The translations under genes and the position numbers were made by a program. DNA of 64,000 nt from Chondrus crispus (taxonomy: Eukaryota; Rhodophyta; Florideophyceae; Gigartinales; Gigartinaceae), in contig NW_005179029.1 of NCBI RefSeq assembly GCF_000350225.1, positions 62,001 to 126,000 on the forward strand. The letters run 5' to 3'. The notes below the pieces were generated by a model. The model searched no databases, was not told the DNA's origin, and saw nothing but the letters and a program-made list of their open reading frames with translations. Below, one piece after another: positions 28,063-38,570 of this stretch; within the stretch, counting starts at the first letter, position 1, and every line of letters begins with the position of its first letter.

Positions 28063-29332
28063 GATCCATAGCATATTTATTCTCAACAGTACAGGCGAAG
28101 TCATTATCGCAAAGCACTATCGCGGCAACACCAGTCGCACGGAAAGCAGTGCACTTTGGAATCAAACAGCCAAATCCGCGCGCGGCATTCCCATCGAAGC
28201 GCCCCCTTTCCTCCCCGCCCCGAAAGGCGCCCTGATCCATCTGCACCGCAACGGCCTCTTCTTCCTAGCCTCCGTCCTCACAGACACCCAACCTATCTTC
28301 GTGACCTAATTACTCGAGTCTCTCGCCGATGTCTTCGTCAACTACTTTGGGGAGCTTAACGAGCACGCCATCAAAGACGTCTTCATCACTGTGTACGAGC
28401 TCCTTCAAGAAATGCTCGACAACGCCTCTCCGCTCACTGTCGAACCCAACACACTCAAAGAACTCATCACCCCGCCCTCCATGATCAATCGCGTCTTTGA
28501 ATCGCTCGGCGCCGACTCGGCCAAGGCGGCTACCATGTCCTATGCCTCTCCGCACACCCCATGGCGCCGCGCAAACGTCAAATACCCTCAGAACGAAATC
28601 TTCGTTGACGTCATCGAAACCATTCACGCTACCTACTCCGCGACTCGCCATAACCTTTCCGATCTTCTCATTGCCGGTGTCGTCAAAGTCAAACTCTAGA
28701 CTCTCGGGAAACCCCGATCTAGCGATGTGCATTCGAGCAAACGCTCCATTTGATGACGTCGCTTTACATCGCTGCGTCATTCTCAACAGATACCAAGAGT
28801 CTTATCAGCTCGCCTTCGTCCCGCCTGACGGCCCGTTCAAACTGATGACGTGCAAGATCCGCGAAACAAACTCCATCAACTTGCCAATCGATTTTCAATC
28901 TCAGATCAAATTCGACCATAACGCGTGCTCGGGCTCGGTATCCATCTCGCTTGTGCCTCAGTTCGCCTCCGCCGTCGCCCCCTCCTCGTCTGGTGCTTCG
29001 TCGTTTCCCTCCGGCTCAAAGAATGAACGCGGCGGGCGGCAAAGAGATTGGACTATCCGAGCCCGGCTCCGTGCTCTTTGAGCGCCAACTACGGCACCGT
29101 GCAGTTCGAGTCGACATCTGGAACATGTACATGGAACGTCGGGGCTGTGCCGCGGGGAAAGACGCCATCGCTCGTGGGGAAAATTACGCTGCGGGATGGG
29201 TCGGCGGCCGTTGCGGCCAACTCTCAGATTTTGGTGAGCTTCCGCATCCCCGGTTACTCGACGTCGGAGGTGTTCGTGGAAAGTTTGACGATGCCTGTGC
29301 GCGAGACGCGCGCGGCCGTGCGAGCTTCGTAG
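28063..29332 (+). pseudogene. AP3M: AP-3 adaptor complex mu subunit-like, broken
   Basis: The N-terminal longin-type segment IHSIFILNSTGEVIIAKHYRG is diagnostic of AP-3 mu, which sorts cargo from endosomes to lysosomes or vacuoles. ESLADVFVNYFGE, VYELLQEMLDN, PLTVEPNTLKELI, TPWRRANVKY and LSGNPDLAMCI follow. The mu homology domain comes next (CTWNVGAVPRGKTPSLVG, FRIPGYSTSEVFVESL). Lesions: AGG at 28061 where the ATG should be (an AG acceptor splitting the ATG is possible); in-frame TAA at 28307-28309; a 7-base duplication-like insertion near 28698 shifting the frame; another frame change around 29015-29085 with apparent loss of residues; and a shortened C-terminus. Introns do not explain these. 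Either it is a pseudogene or the sequence beside the gap is poor. Confidence 0.75.
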
Positions 29333-29634
29333 GCGGCGCCGTCGTCGTCGGCCGGCGCGGCCGACGCGGCCGCGGCGCCGGACGGGGCGACGGGCACGGG
29401 TGGCTGTGGTGTGATGTGCTAGCCGTGGCAGGAGGTAGAGGAGGCGGTGGGATTATCAGCGACGGTGGGGTTTGTAGCGACGGTGGGATCAGCAGGGGCG
29501 AGGGCCGCGGCGGGGCCGTGCATGGTAGAGACGGGGCGGCGGCCGCGCTTGGAGGCGGCGGTGGACATCCGGAACGGTGGGGCGGGGCGGGCGGGGTGGG
29601 GGTAAGGAGGGACGAAAAACAAAGGGGAGGCGGT

Positions 29635-29734
29635 NNNNNNNNNNNNNNNNNNNNNNNNNNNNNNNNNNNNNNNNNNNNNNNNNNNNNNNNNNNNNNNNNN
29701 NNNNNNNNNNNNNNNNNNNNNNNNNNNNNNNNNN
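29635..29734. other. Assembly gap of 100 N
   Basis: Exactly 100 undetermined bases, the conventional size for a gap of unknown length, between G-rich repeats. Confidence 0.99.
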
Positions 29735-29806
29735 CAGAGTTGGCAGGAGCGGATGCAAAGTTAGCCGGACGGGACGAAGGAGGAGTTTCTGAGATGGGCT
29801 TCGGAT

Positions 29807-29848
29807 GGGGGGAGCGGGACGGGGGGAGCGGGATGGGGGGAGCGGGAT
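29807..29848 (+). repeat. 14-bp minisatellite, three copies
   Basis: The unit GGGGGGAGCGGGAT (first copy ends in C) is repeated three times without gaps. It probably contributed to the nearby assembly gap. Confidence 0.8.
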
Positions 29849-30521
29849 GAGGGCCGGGCATCTGTCTGCAGCAGTTGTGTGCGTAAGGTATGTGCCGTAT
29901 GTGGGGGAGGGCGGGGATACTTGTCCTCCAGCTGTTGACAGTTGGAGGGGAAGTTATTCCGAAAAAATGCACATCAGGGAATGAAGTTGCATTTTCTGGG
30001 AAGCGCTGGTAGGCCACGTCATAGATGCCGTGCATTTAACCAATCATACTGTGTACAGCTAAAAAACAATGTGGATCACAGCAATGAACATTTTTCGCTT
30101 CAGGCTGGAGAAACAGAGGCACTTAAAAAGGAGCCAGCTGCCCCTTCAATTACCGCAGCTAGCATCTACTACCTGCGAGAGAGCCATGTCTGCATTCGCC
30201 ACCGCGCCAAAAGCCGCCACTCCTACCCCCTGAGCACCTCGCAACCCGCCCTGCCGCAGCTCTCACGCTCTCCCTCGCGCATGTACCTCTCCACTAGGGC
30301 GCCACCCAGTAGTGAAGGGCACACGCGTGACACCTCTGCCCAAATATACACACGTATCTGATGAGGAGGACGACGCCAGGGCCCTGGCATGACTAAAGAA
30401 AAACAACGATCTTTGCACTAGAAACGGATCTACAGAAAACCCCTATTAGGGCATGTTTGTTATAACTGCATATAACATGGCTTTCACTACTATGTCACGG
30501 ATCAGATGAAGAAAGATAGGG

Positions 30522-32801
30522 TTAAAGTAAGAATACTCCATCTGAGTGAGAAGGAACAATTTCGGCCCCTACATGACTTTCATCTTCACCACTTTGCATT
30601 TCGCGTGTAGAAAATACATTAGTTTTGTCGATCGACTTCAGATTGATTTTTGCGTACTCACGATCATTCATTCTGAGAGCCTTAGTGTCAAGAACTCTCT
30701 TCATAACTGAATATCCAGGTAGAAATGACGAAAGCTTGGAAATACCGCATGTAACATCGTCTGGAGAGAGGTTTCCAAAGATGATGGAATCGTTGTTTTG
30801 ACGGTCGTCAAGGGTGGCTTCCATAAAATCAGCCACGTGCGAACGAAACACTAATGCAACACACCTAATGCTGCGTAAGGAGTTCTCGTGACCACGCAAA
30901 AAAGCCGCTTGCTCTTCACAGTGACAAAACTCTACCAGGAATCGAGTGGAAACGTCAATCAAATTGACTGCTTTTGTCAGCCTACGAACCTCACCTCCTC
31001 TCCTCTTCCTTGTGTTTGCGCCCTCGACAACCAGTACGTCATGTTCAACAACGAAAACCATATCGAGTCTGTCGACAACCAACTTTCGAATCCGATCGAT
31101 ATTGCCGGCGTCAACTTCGCTAGAAGCCTGAGAGCTGCGTATGGTTTTTGGGACATCATTAAGAGACTCAATTTCGAAATCATTTCCAGGGTATGCCCAC
31201 CTGATCCTCAAAGTTGCCTGGCTTGCATCAGACTTGAAACTGTCCCAGTCTACCATCAAATACCCTAATTCCTCTGCGAAAATTGCTTTGCACCTTTCGC
31301 GTCCATCATGCAAAAAACCAGTTACAAGACTGAACATTTTTTTTGCGCCGTGGAGTGCAATGTCACGCTTACAGGGGGTGCTCTTTACCACTGTCTTTCG
31401 CAGAATCAGCTTGTGTCCAGATGCACCAATGCGAAGGCATTGGTTCCCGCGGGACTCTGGCACTGTTTCGAGATAAGCGCGAGCCTCTGAAACATCATCA
31501 CCACGGATGAGACCCCTTTGAAGCCATCTTGGTTGATCAATTTTTCTGCACAATGTCGCACTTCTCCGCGATTTATCCACCTCACATGTGTCACATTGAC
31601 CATGAAGATTCCTTGCGCTGTGGTCACATGTGGCTGGCTGACTTCGACTTTCTGGGGATCTCAAAGTAGCCGTAGAGTCACCTTGGCCGTTGATTTCGGC
31701 CTCACCATCCCTTATGGAGTTGAAAACTCCAAGTCTATTATTGTGCAAGTTCACCAAAAGTGTAAGCACGAACGACTGCCTGAATTCGCAATGGCGGAAT
31801 CCCACCCCCTTCTGAAGAACATTTCGAGGCTGGTTTGGTTGCTTTCCGAAAATGATCGTTTCTAATGCTGTGGAACAGTTGTGAAGGAGCTGTCCAGAAC
31901 CCCCCGCAATTTTGAATATTGTCACAGCGACATTAATACAAGCAATCCTGGTTAGAACACCGCTTTTGAACACGTAGTCCGCATGCGGCGTCAGTTGATC
32001 GAGTTTTTCATTCCAAAGTGACAGAGAAGTTCTCGCCGAAGATGTCGATTTTGTGCTAGCGCCCAGACTTCGAGTCCCTCGAATTTCTTCGAGTTCTTTC
32101 TTGATTTGTTTTTGCTCCTCCCGTAGATCTGCAATTTTAGAGCACACTCGAGACTCGAAGCCTTTCATGTGATTCACAAAATCTTTCTCCATGCGCTTGA
32201 ATATACCAAAAAGATATGCATTTGAAGCGGTCAAACTCGGAGGGACGCAATCATTCTCCTCTTCTCGACAGGATTCTGCTCTTGCACATTTAATATGTTG
32301 ATTATCATCGGTAGGAGCAGGATTATGATCATCATCACTTCCAAGTTTCCCATCGCCTCTTAAAGTTTCTAAATCAGCTGATGATCGCGATGGGAGATTA
32401 TTGCGAACAGGAGACCCATAATCATCATCACTGTGGAGAACATTTCTGTTTCTCTGCCCTGCTTTATGACCAACGGGGCCGTTGGAACCCGATCGACCTC
32501 CCTTTTCTGTCGCTATCACAGAACATCTCTCTTGTAGAAAATCCCGCTTCGATCGATGGGCTGAGTTACTTTTTTGAGCAGGATTTGCCTTTGAGATACG
32601 CTGAGAAGGATTAGCTCGTCGAGAGACCAGAATACTTTTCTCAACACGCGACTTCTTTGTTGCCGTGTCGTCCATCCGGGATGTATGCTTCTCCAAATTG
32701 CGTTTCCCAGTGGAGCGCGAACGCCTGTGAGACTGCTCGTTCGTCGACAGTGAAGCGGACCTCATGCCCCTGCGTGTCAGTCTATCTGCGTCTCCATCCA
32801 T
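30522..32801 (-). CDS. Unrecognised protein with basic N-terminus and coiled coil
   Basis: 759 residues from ATG 32801 (MDGDADRLTRRG); the frame is open to 33158 but the extra part looks like random translation. Residues 1-110 are rich in Arg, Ser and Lys (likely nuclear or nucleic-acid contact). An acidic Asp stretch follows, and then a coiled coil near residues 200-240 (IADLREEQKQIKKELEEI). The C-terminal half has mixed alpha/beta character (MVFVVEHDVLVVEG; VNLIDVSTRFLVEF) without a motif I know. It is divergent from the gene at 33590, so the two share an upstream region of about 790 bases. The long intact frame supports a real gene; host or mobile-element origin is unclear. Confidence 0.6.
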   Translation of the reverse strand: MDGDADRLTRRGMRSASLSTNEQSHRRSRSTGKRNLEKHTSRMDDTATKKSRVEKSILVSRRANPSQRISKANPAQKSNSAHRSKRDFLQERCSVIATEKGGRSGSNGPVGHKAGQRNRNVLHSDDDYGSPVRNNLPSRSSADLETLRGDGKLGSDDDHNPAPTDDNQHIKCARAESCREEENDCVPPSLTASNAYLFGIFKRMEKDFVNHMKGFESRVCSKIADLREEQKQIKKELEEIRGTRSLGASTKSTSSARTSLSLWNEKLDQLTPHADYVFKSGVLTRIACINVAVTIFKIAGGSGQLLHNCSTALETIIFGKQPNQPRNVLQKGVGFRHCEFRQSFVLTLLVNLHNNRLGVFNSIRDGEAEINGQGDSTATLRSPESRSQPATCDHSARNLHGQCDTCEVDKSRRSATLCRKIDQPRWLQRGLIRGDDVSEARAYLETVPESRGNQCLRIGASGHKLILRKTVVKSTPCKRDIALHGAKKMFSLVTGFLHDGRERCKAIFAEELGYLMVDWDSFKSDASQATLRIRWAYPGNDFEIESLNDVPKTIRSSQASSEVDAGNIDRIRKLVVDRLDMVFVVEHDVLVVEGANTRKRRGGEVRRLTKAVNLIDVSTRFLVEFCHCEEQAAFLRGHENSLRSIRCVALVFRSHVADFMEATLDDRQNNDSIIFGNLSPDDVTCGISKLSSFLPGYSVMKRVLDTKALRMNDREYAKINLKSIDKTNVFSTREMQSGEDESHVGAEIVPSHSDGVFLL

Positions 32802-33589
32802 GAATTGTGATCCATTATCTCTGACTAAGTTGAGTATGAGGACTTCAAAGGGGAGGAACTGGTAGAAATGTTCCCGATGGTTCCTGAAACGAACTAAACA
32901 ATGGGTCTGTTCCAGGCCCAGACGTGCTTCACTTAAACATCCTGAACACTCCGGAAATGCACAGATGTAACTCATGCTCCTAACAATGACAGAGAGATCC
33001 AGGAATAGTTCTAGTGGGAGATGAAGCATAGAGATTGTCATGTGGCCCAGATGACTAGACGTCGCTTCGTTTTCGCTCTCCCGCGATTTCTCAAAAAAAC
33101 AAAATGTCCATTTCCGCACAAATTGTAGTGTAGCCTCAGGGAAGGCATGTTGGGGCAAAGGGCATGTCCATTTTGCACGTGGTCGGTGCTAAGGGTGTCT
33201 TACATGGCTGCAACAAGGCACCCACATCAAAGGAACTGCATCTTTGCAATTCAACGTACCTGGCTTTAACGGTTTCAAGCTTTCCGCTCGCTAATGGCGC
33301 GAAAGACTTGAGCCACGCAAATTGCCGCCCTGACCAAGGCTTCACATTTTGCTTTTCCGAGTTAGAAGCGCGCCATTTTTTGTGTCGACGACACGATTAT
33401 GAAACTAGACGATTTTTGTTCTGCTGTTATGCAAGCCAACTAATCTTTGACGGAATCTGGTTGTGCAATATCAACAACCGACGACTCCTGTACTATGATA
33501 GCTTTCGCGCGAACACTGTCTTCTTCTACGAAGACTCTATAGCGCTTCGATCGAATTCGCGTTTGGACTTGGAAGTGACCCTCGGCCCC
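32802..33589. promoter_or_regulatory. Divergent intergenic region (possible shared promoter)
   Basis: 788 bases separate the two most plausible ATGs of the divergent pair. Both frames remain open into it, but the translations are Cys/Phe-rich and irregular. No TATA box or repeat stands out. Confidence 0.35.
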
Positions 33590-34723
33590 ATGGCTAAGAA
33601 CAGAGTGTGCAGCGAAAGCGACGTCCTGCCCACAATCAACGATTTCATAGAGGTTCTGTGGGAAATTGATGAAGGTAAAGAGGCTGTAACAGTGTGGTGG
33701 CGGGCTGAGGTAAGGAATGTGAGGAGAGACAACAGCAGGAAGGGTATCATTGGGACTGGCATTCTCCGGTATGATGAGTACATGAATTACCCGTCGTCAG
33801 ATGAACGTGTCGAGTTTCTTTCTCGGCGTTGTCTTCGCGTCTCACATGACCCTCTCGATAATAATAAGGTCGATGAGAACGAAAATCCTTCGCTCTCCTG
33901 GCGTGTGTATGTCAGATATGACTCGGTTTTGCGAGACCATGTGGACAGATGTGAACAATCCGATGAAGAGTGGCATGTGTCCAATCCGATCATGCCAATG
34001 GGGCATCGAGTTGATAATACAGAAATAGATGCATCCTCCAGAATTTCCCTCAGCGACGTTCTATCCCAAGTCAAAAAGATGAAAGAATGCCATGAACGGG
34101 TTTTGGCAGAAATGCTTTACTTGCGGCGAAATGTTGTGGAGAACTCAAGTATGCTCCGGGGCACTGAATTTGTATCCGACAACGATGTGGTTAAGCGGGT
34201 CACTTCTTACTTACGGACTAGACTAAGTGTGAAATTGCAGAGGCCTCTTCGAAAGAATAGCAAGTCGGTAGATTTGAGTGATGACATAACGAATTTTTCA
34301 GACCGAATAAGGGCTTCTTCGGTCCGGCTGAAGGCAGATTGCGATCTGGACGAATTCGAGGCGATCGCTAGGAATGTGCAGCAGCCTTATGGTTTGAATG
34401 AATCATTCGAAGCGGTGAAATTTTACCCATCGTTCAGCATGACCCAAAACCCAAATCTTGGCGCCAATGAATTCTTCATCATATTCCCGATCATGCAGTG
34501 CCTCTTCGAGCTTTTGGGTATGACTTCAAAATGCGATCGAATTCGAATGTTGCAACGGTATGGAACAATCGGAAAATCGGCATTGCTTCGTGTGTTGGGT
34601 GCATACGTATGGGATGGAGATAAATCGCAACCATCTAGCATCGTACCCGGCCGGAGTTGCCTCGGAAAAGTGGTTGACATCGTACCCACAGACGACGAGA
34701 AAAGATCCGTATTATTGCGTTGA
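33590..34723 (+). CDS. Unrecognised protein with chromatin-reader-like N-terminus
   Basis: 377 residues from ATG 33590 (MAKNRVCSESD). The frame is open back to 33164, but the preceding part looks non-coding. The N-terminal segment DFIEVLWEIDEGKEAVTVWWRAEV, followed by GTGILRYDEY, resembles a Tudor/SH3-like barrel pattern; this is a visual impression, not an assignment. A helical, charged middle (LSQVKKMKECHERVLAEMLYLRR) suggests a coiled coil. The C-terminal third (FSMTQNPNLGANEFFIIFPIMQCLFELLG) is well formed but unknown. It is divergent from the gene at 30522-32801, and both proteins have coiled coils, so a paired function is possible. Confidence 0.6.
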   Translation: MAKNRVCSESDVLPTINDFIEVLWEIDEGKEAVTVWWRAEVRNVRRDNSRKGIIGTGILRYDEYMNYPSSDERVEFLSRRCLRVSHDPLDNNKVDENENPSLSWRVYVRYDSVLRDHVDRCEQSDEEWHVSNPIMPMGHRVDNTEIDASSRISLSDVLSQVKKMKECHERVLAEMLYLRRNVVENSSMLRGTEFVSDNDVVKRVTSYLRTRLSVKLQRPLRKNSKSVDLSDDITNFSDRIRASSVRLKADCDLDEFEAIARNVQQPYGLNESFEAVKFYPSFSMTQNPNLGANEFFIIFPIMQCLFELLGMTSKCDRIRMLQRYGTIGKSALLRVLGAYVWDGDKSQPSSIVPGRSCLGKVVDIVPTDDEKRSVLLR

Positions 34724-35371
34724 GATTCAGAAGATTGGAGTTTAGTTGACAGGAGATATAGGATGCCCCTATATAGAGCAAGTGGAACTATAGAACCTAC
34801 AGAGGCTAGTCTAAGGTCCGCAGAGGTTAACAAAAAAGCCTTTCTGCTTCATTGGAGGAGAGATACAGATCCAAGCAACCGTCTTTGGTCCAAAGAGATT
34901 TGTAGATCTACAAGGGTGACCGGTTCGCTTGAGGTTGGCCTTCCATGCACAATCATCCCAAGTGATTTTTTAGTTGGAGAGGTGGAAAATATTATGGATG
35001 AAGAGACAGTGGAAAAGATTGTGACCTAAAATAGAATGTAATAGATTCAATAAACGTACCCTCCCACATATGCATTGATATGCTGATACGCGTTGATGCG
35101 ACCGACTTCTATCAATTGTGCATCGATGTTCTTCGACAGAATCCATAACTAGATACAATGGTCTCATCACTTCCTCACCTCTTGAAATGAATATATTTTG
35201 AAAGCGTGTTGAGTGTTCTGAACCAAGAAGTGTAAAGCCCCACGCCTATAGCACGGGAAATCCAAGTAGTGATGAGTGTAAATTACGTCGGCGCCAGACT
35301 TGACACAAAATCGGCGATATATCAATGGCCCAAAGTAACAATAAACAGGTAAATTGAAAAAACATTAGAAT
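34724..35371. other. No supported gene
   Basis: AT-rich sequence. A short plus frame (34763-35029) has no recognisable feature. It leads into the decayed piggyBac-type transposase. Confidence 0.4.
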
Positions 35372-36902
35372 TAAATATAATATGCACTAAATTTGATGCC
35401 GATGTAAAAATCGACTTCGTAGTGCTTGTCATCAATCACAATTGTGGACAGATAACTAATAGGGTACCCTCTATTAGCTGTTTTCACTACTGCAGTGAAC
35501 TTCAATCCTTTTTCCAATAGCTTTTCAGCCGTCGCGAGGGATGCAAAGAAAGAGTCGGCACATACGATTCTATTCGTATGAAACCAGGGCTCCAAGAGGC
35601 GGAGGAGGACTGCTGTGCCGTGACAATGGTCTCTCTCCTATTCCTTGCCACGATTTTCTTATGCAGAAATTGTCATCTCAATTCTGATTATTACTCCAAT
35701 TTTTCCACATGTTACAGTTTTCAGCTCGCAACCACGCTCAGGTTTTCTATACAGGGCCACGTAGTGTGGAAGTCCAACACCAATCCAGCTTCCACCAAGT
35801 CCATACCACCTCGATACACTCTCATCGACGCAAATGCGTTCAGATGGTTTCAAGAAAGTAGCACGATGATCATTGATTGCATCAACAAATCCTTTCACGA
35901 GACCTCATATGTCACCCATATTGCTTACGTGATTGGTCCAGTGAATGATATATTCTGACGAAGCTCTTCAAATCGCTTACGTGACATTGCCACTCCGAAT
36001 GAAGGTGGAGGAAGGAACTTGCTGACTGTCTTGCTGCTCCACAAACTGCGACGATTACCGAACTCACATCTTGTCATGAGCATGAGAACTCCAAAGAATC
36101 TGAGCAATTTAGCCTTCGAGGTAGTGCGCAGATCTCGCTGCTGAAGCTTTTGGTTGGCCGAATGAACCGTCTTAGATAAGTGAACCTGAGGAAACATCCA
36201 CATGAAGCAATCATATGGCGTCATGTGACTCGGAGCGTGACCCTCAGATGCAATTTCATCGACTGAACCAATCACCTTCCAGGGTATTCTACAAATACAT
36301 CCATTCATTTGCATCGTGACTCCCTCCCGTATCCACTCGCGCCCATTCATGAAGATTACTGGGCCACCAGAGAGAGAACTCGTGCTCATCGTGACGATTG
36401 TATTTTCTTCCTCTGTAACGGCAGTTACGGTCGCCAAGGGAGTATCTGGTGAGCTTCCTGCAGCTATATCACCGGATATCTCCGCGACTTCTTCCATTTG
36501 GGAACTTTCTTCGACTTTTTCAGAAGGACCCTCTCCTGCTTTGATGTTCGCAGGACGGAGCGTAGTAATCTTGATCTTGTCAGCCAGCTCCCATTTGGCT
36601 GAAATGTTTGTTGGTTTTCGACCCTTCACGATGACCTTGATGACACTAAGGACGGTACCAGAACGTTTTGCGACTTTCCAATTGGCTCCATACATGCGAC
36701 GACACTTACTTTCAGATGTAAGAAGTCTAGCGCGGGTGGGAACGCGGTTTCCAACGATTAGGCGCTGATCTCGAGTGGTGACTATTTTGGCAAAAGAGAA
36801 GGTAACTAAGATTGAATGGTTGATCTGTACCGAGAATAGTTGTCGAAAGTAGATAGCTTGTACTTTACCAACTCTCTGGACAGTATGGAGGCCCCAAACC
36901 AA
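35372..36902 (-). pseudogene. piggyBac-type transposase remnant
   Basis: On the minus strand the segments appear in the order of a DDE_Tnp_1_7 protein. First comes an N-terminal domain (RRMYGANWKVAKRSGTV...RKPTNISAKWEL). The catalytic-domain start follows (LLRFFGVLMLMTRCEFGNRRSLW, MSRKRFEELRQNISFTG). After a frameshift near 35925 come SERICVDES with an Asp of the active site and a glycine/aromatic stretch. After TAA and TAG stops (about 35632-35660) come IVCADSFFASLATAEKLLEKG, with a second active-site Asp, and ANRGYP. At least three lesions make it dead. No TTAA-flanked inverted repeats could be identified. A domesticated piggyBac gene that has decayed is an alternative. Confidence 0.78.
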
Positions 36903-37588
36903 CTACAGTATGTTTAAAAAACTGTTTCAAATTGCAAAATTTGCCCGCCTAAATCTGGCCTCATACAGTATGAGGCCATTTGTCCAATAGACACTACGCA
37001 ATCCCTGTTGGGCGGCGCAAGCGCCTGTATTTCCGAAGTCGGACAGAACGGTTTCCTCGGTACTGCTGTGGTAGTCTGCTATTGCGTAATTCCCAATTGG
37101 GTCAGAGCGTCCTGGACCTTCCCAGATGGGCCTCTGCGTATCCTCAGCTTTCACGCCCGAGCCGAGGACCTCACCAAAGCTGAAGTCCGACCATTCTGTA
37201 GATGTCCCACTGTCCGTATTTGAATCTGAATCCTTTACGCTGCTGGCCCTTCCATTCCACACCGTACGTCCCTGAGGGTCCTACAATCGTCCGTAATCGG
37301 ATTTCTCGTTCTCTCTTGGGGCCTGGGGTACTCGGACTTCCGGCAATGTACCTTCGAGATCACGGCGCGCTGTCGCGGCTCGAATGATGTCCCGAAGGGG
37401 TATGCGCGCCAGAACCGAAGGGACGAAGCCTTCTACATATTTGTTGACCTCGTCCTGTACAATGGCAGGTACCCTTCAGGGAGCTTGGCGCTGAGGGCTG
37501 CGGCCACGCGACGTTTGACGTCGGCGTCTAGCCATGAACCCAAATAGGGCATTTCCTTCAGCATGGCCTTGGTAGCTTCTCGCCCCCG
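36903..37588 (-). other. Coding remnant of unknown origin, cut by A2 LTR
   Basis: Minus-strand frames read as parts of one degenerate protein. AMLKEMPYLGSWLDADVKRRVAAALSAKL lies next to the LTR. With a frame change it continues as VQDEVNKYVEGFVPSVLARI and RRDLEGTLPEV, and after a stop as an acidic Ser/Asp stretch (37262-36927). It resembles a Gag-like helical region but I cannot assign it. It is the left flank of A2 and differs from A2's right flank. Confidence 0.4.
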
Positions 37589-38269
37589 TGTAGCATAAAC
37601 ACCCCCAGACGACTGGAGGTGTATGCGCAGTTCGACCTGTAGACCCCGGATCGGAGAAGGGGTGAAGCGGGCCAACCAGCTACGGAACCGGGCTCGGGCC
37701 CGGGTAGCGGTGGTAGAGCGGGAGCGAGCAGGGACGCGCGCACGCACGAGCGGATCGACGCCTCGACGCCCCGGAGCAGCACTGGGTGACGTACCAGTGC
37801 TGACGGGCGGAGGCGGTTCCGTGCTCGCTCGCGTGCTGCGCGTCCACTCCGGCTCGGCTCCGACTAAACGCGCGCGAAGAGCGAAGGCGACGTTTAGAAT
37901 AAGCTGGGTGGACTGACCTTGGCGGTCGGTCCAGGACAAGCCCGTGCTTGTCGCCCCCGTCCGCCGTCGGTCCGCTCCATATTTAATATACAAAACCATC
38001 TATCATAACACTACAGTACCGAGGTACTGTAGTGGGCTACTGTAGTGCAGGTCGGCCTGCACTGTAATACTGTCAGCTATGTCGAGGCTGACAGTACACG
38101 TATTACCCGTGGTGCGTGTGCGCTTCGTTCGCGCGTGGTACACGTGTGCACGTGGGCTGTGGGCACACGTGGACACGCTCGGTGGTACTGTAGAGCGTCC
38201 GGCTCTACAGTAGCTAAATCAATCGTGATCTAATCTAAAGTGAGTCCCCCAGGGGGGGGTTATGCTACA
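37589..38269 (-). repeat. A2 left LTR (3' LTR in pol sense)
   Basis: From TGTAGCATAA to TTATGCTACA. It contains the palindromic AT core CATATTTAATATAC near 37979 (possible bidirectional TATA). Perfect stems include CTACAGTACC-GA-GGTACTGTAG (about 38012), GTGCAGG-TCGG-CCTGCAC, ACTGTCAGC...GCTGACAGT and GTAGAGC-GTCCG-GCTCTAC. CACGTG boxes lie near 38140-38170. The first 510 bases are close to the right LTR, and the last 160 differ more, with an indel. Confidence 0.9.
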
Positions 38270-38305
38270 CGGCCCCCCCCACAAGTGTGAACGTCCGCGT
38301 TCACA
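38270..38305 (-). promoter_or_regulatory. A2 LTR-side polypurine tract and hairpin
   Basis: On the minus strand G8 precedes CCG and the LTR. 38286-38305 is a perfect 8-bp stem T-GTGAACG/CGTTCAC-A with TCCG loop, and ACAAG/CTTGT can extend it. It duplicates the hairpin at 42905-42924. Confidence 0.65.
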
Positions 38306-38570
38306 TGTGCTTGTAGGGCAACTCGTGCTACTTTTGACCTGAACCTCTTCTTGGTATTCTCATCTCTTCTGCTCCAGTCGTTGCGGGTCCCGTTTCCGGT
38401 AGCACGCCGCCGTGTGCGCTCTCGCGTCCCGTCCGCTTCTCCGTTGGCCACGCCGCTCACTCCGTCCGCACATCGGGGCGACGCCCTCTTTTTCTCCTTT
38501 TCTATACTCGGGGCGCCGCGCTCCCGCTGTCCTGACCCTACTTACCGGAGGCCTCGTTGTTGGGGTAATA

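Larger units (their letters stand above)
29333..30521. other. Low-complexity GC-rich region around an assembly gap
   Basis: 29341-29634 is G-rich and repetitive; long open frames there (plus and minus) are low-complexity Gly/Arg or Pro/Thr frames. A minus-strand frame from ATG 29567 (MSTAASKRGRRP) to 29419 could be a gene start but has no support. After the gap the sequence becomes normal, with no supported gene up to 30521. Confidence 0.45.

Noticed and set aside
29184..30035. Long Pro/Thr-rich minus-strand frame across the gap
   Set aside because: It runs through 100 N and low-complexity repeats, and overlaps the end of the AP-3 mu-like gene.
30421..34790. Terminal inverted repeats around the divergent hypothetical gene pair
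   Set aside because: CCCCTAT-like strings occur on both sides (about 30440 and 34765), but the match is too short and imperfect to call.
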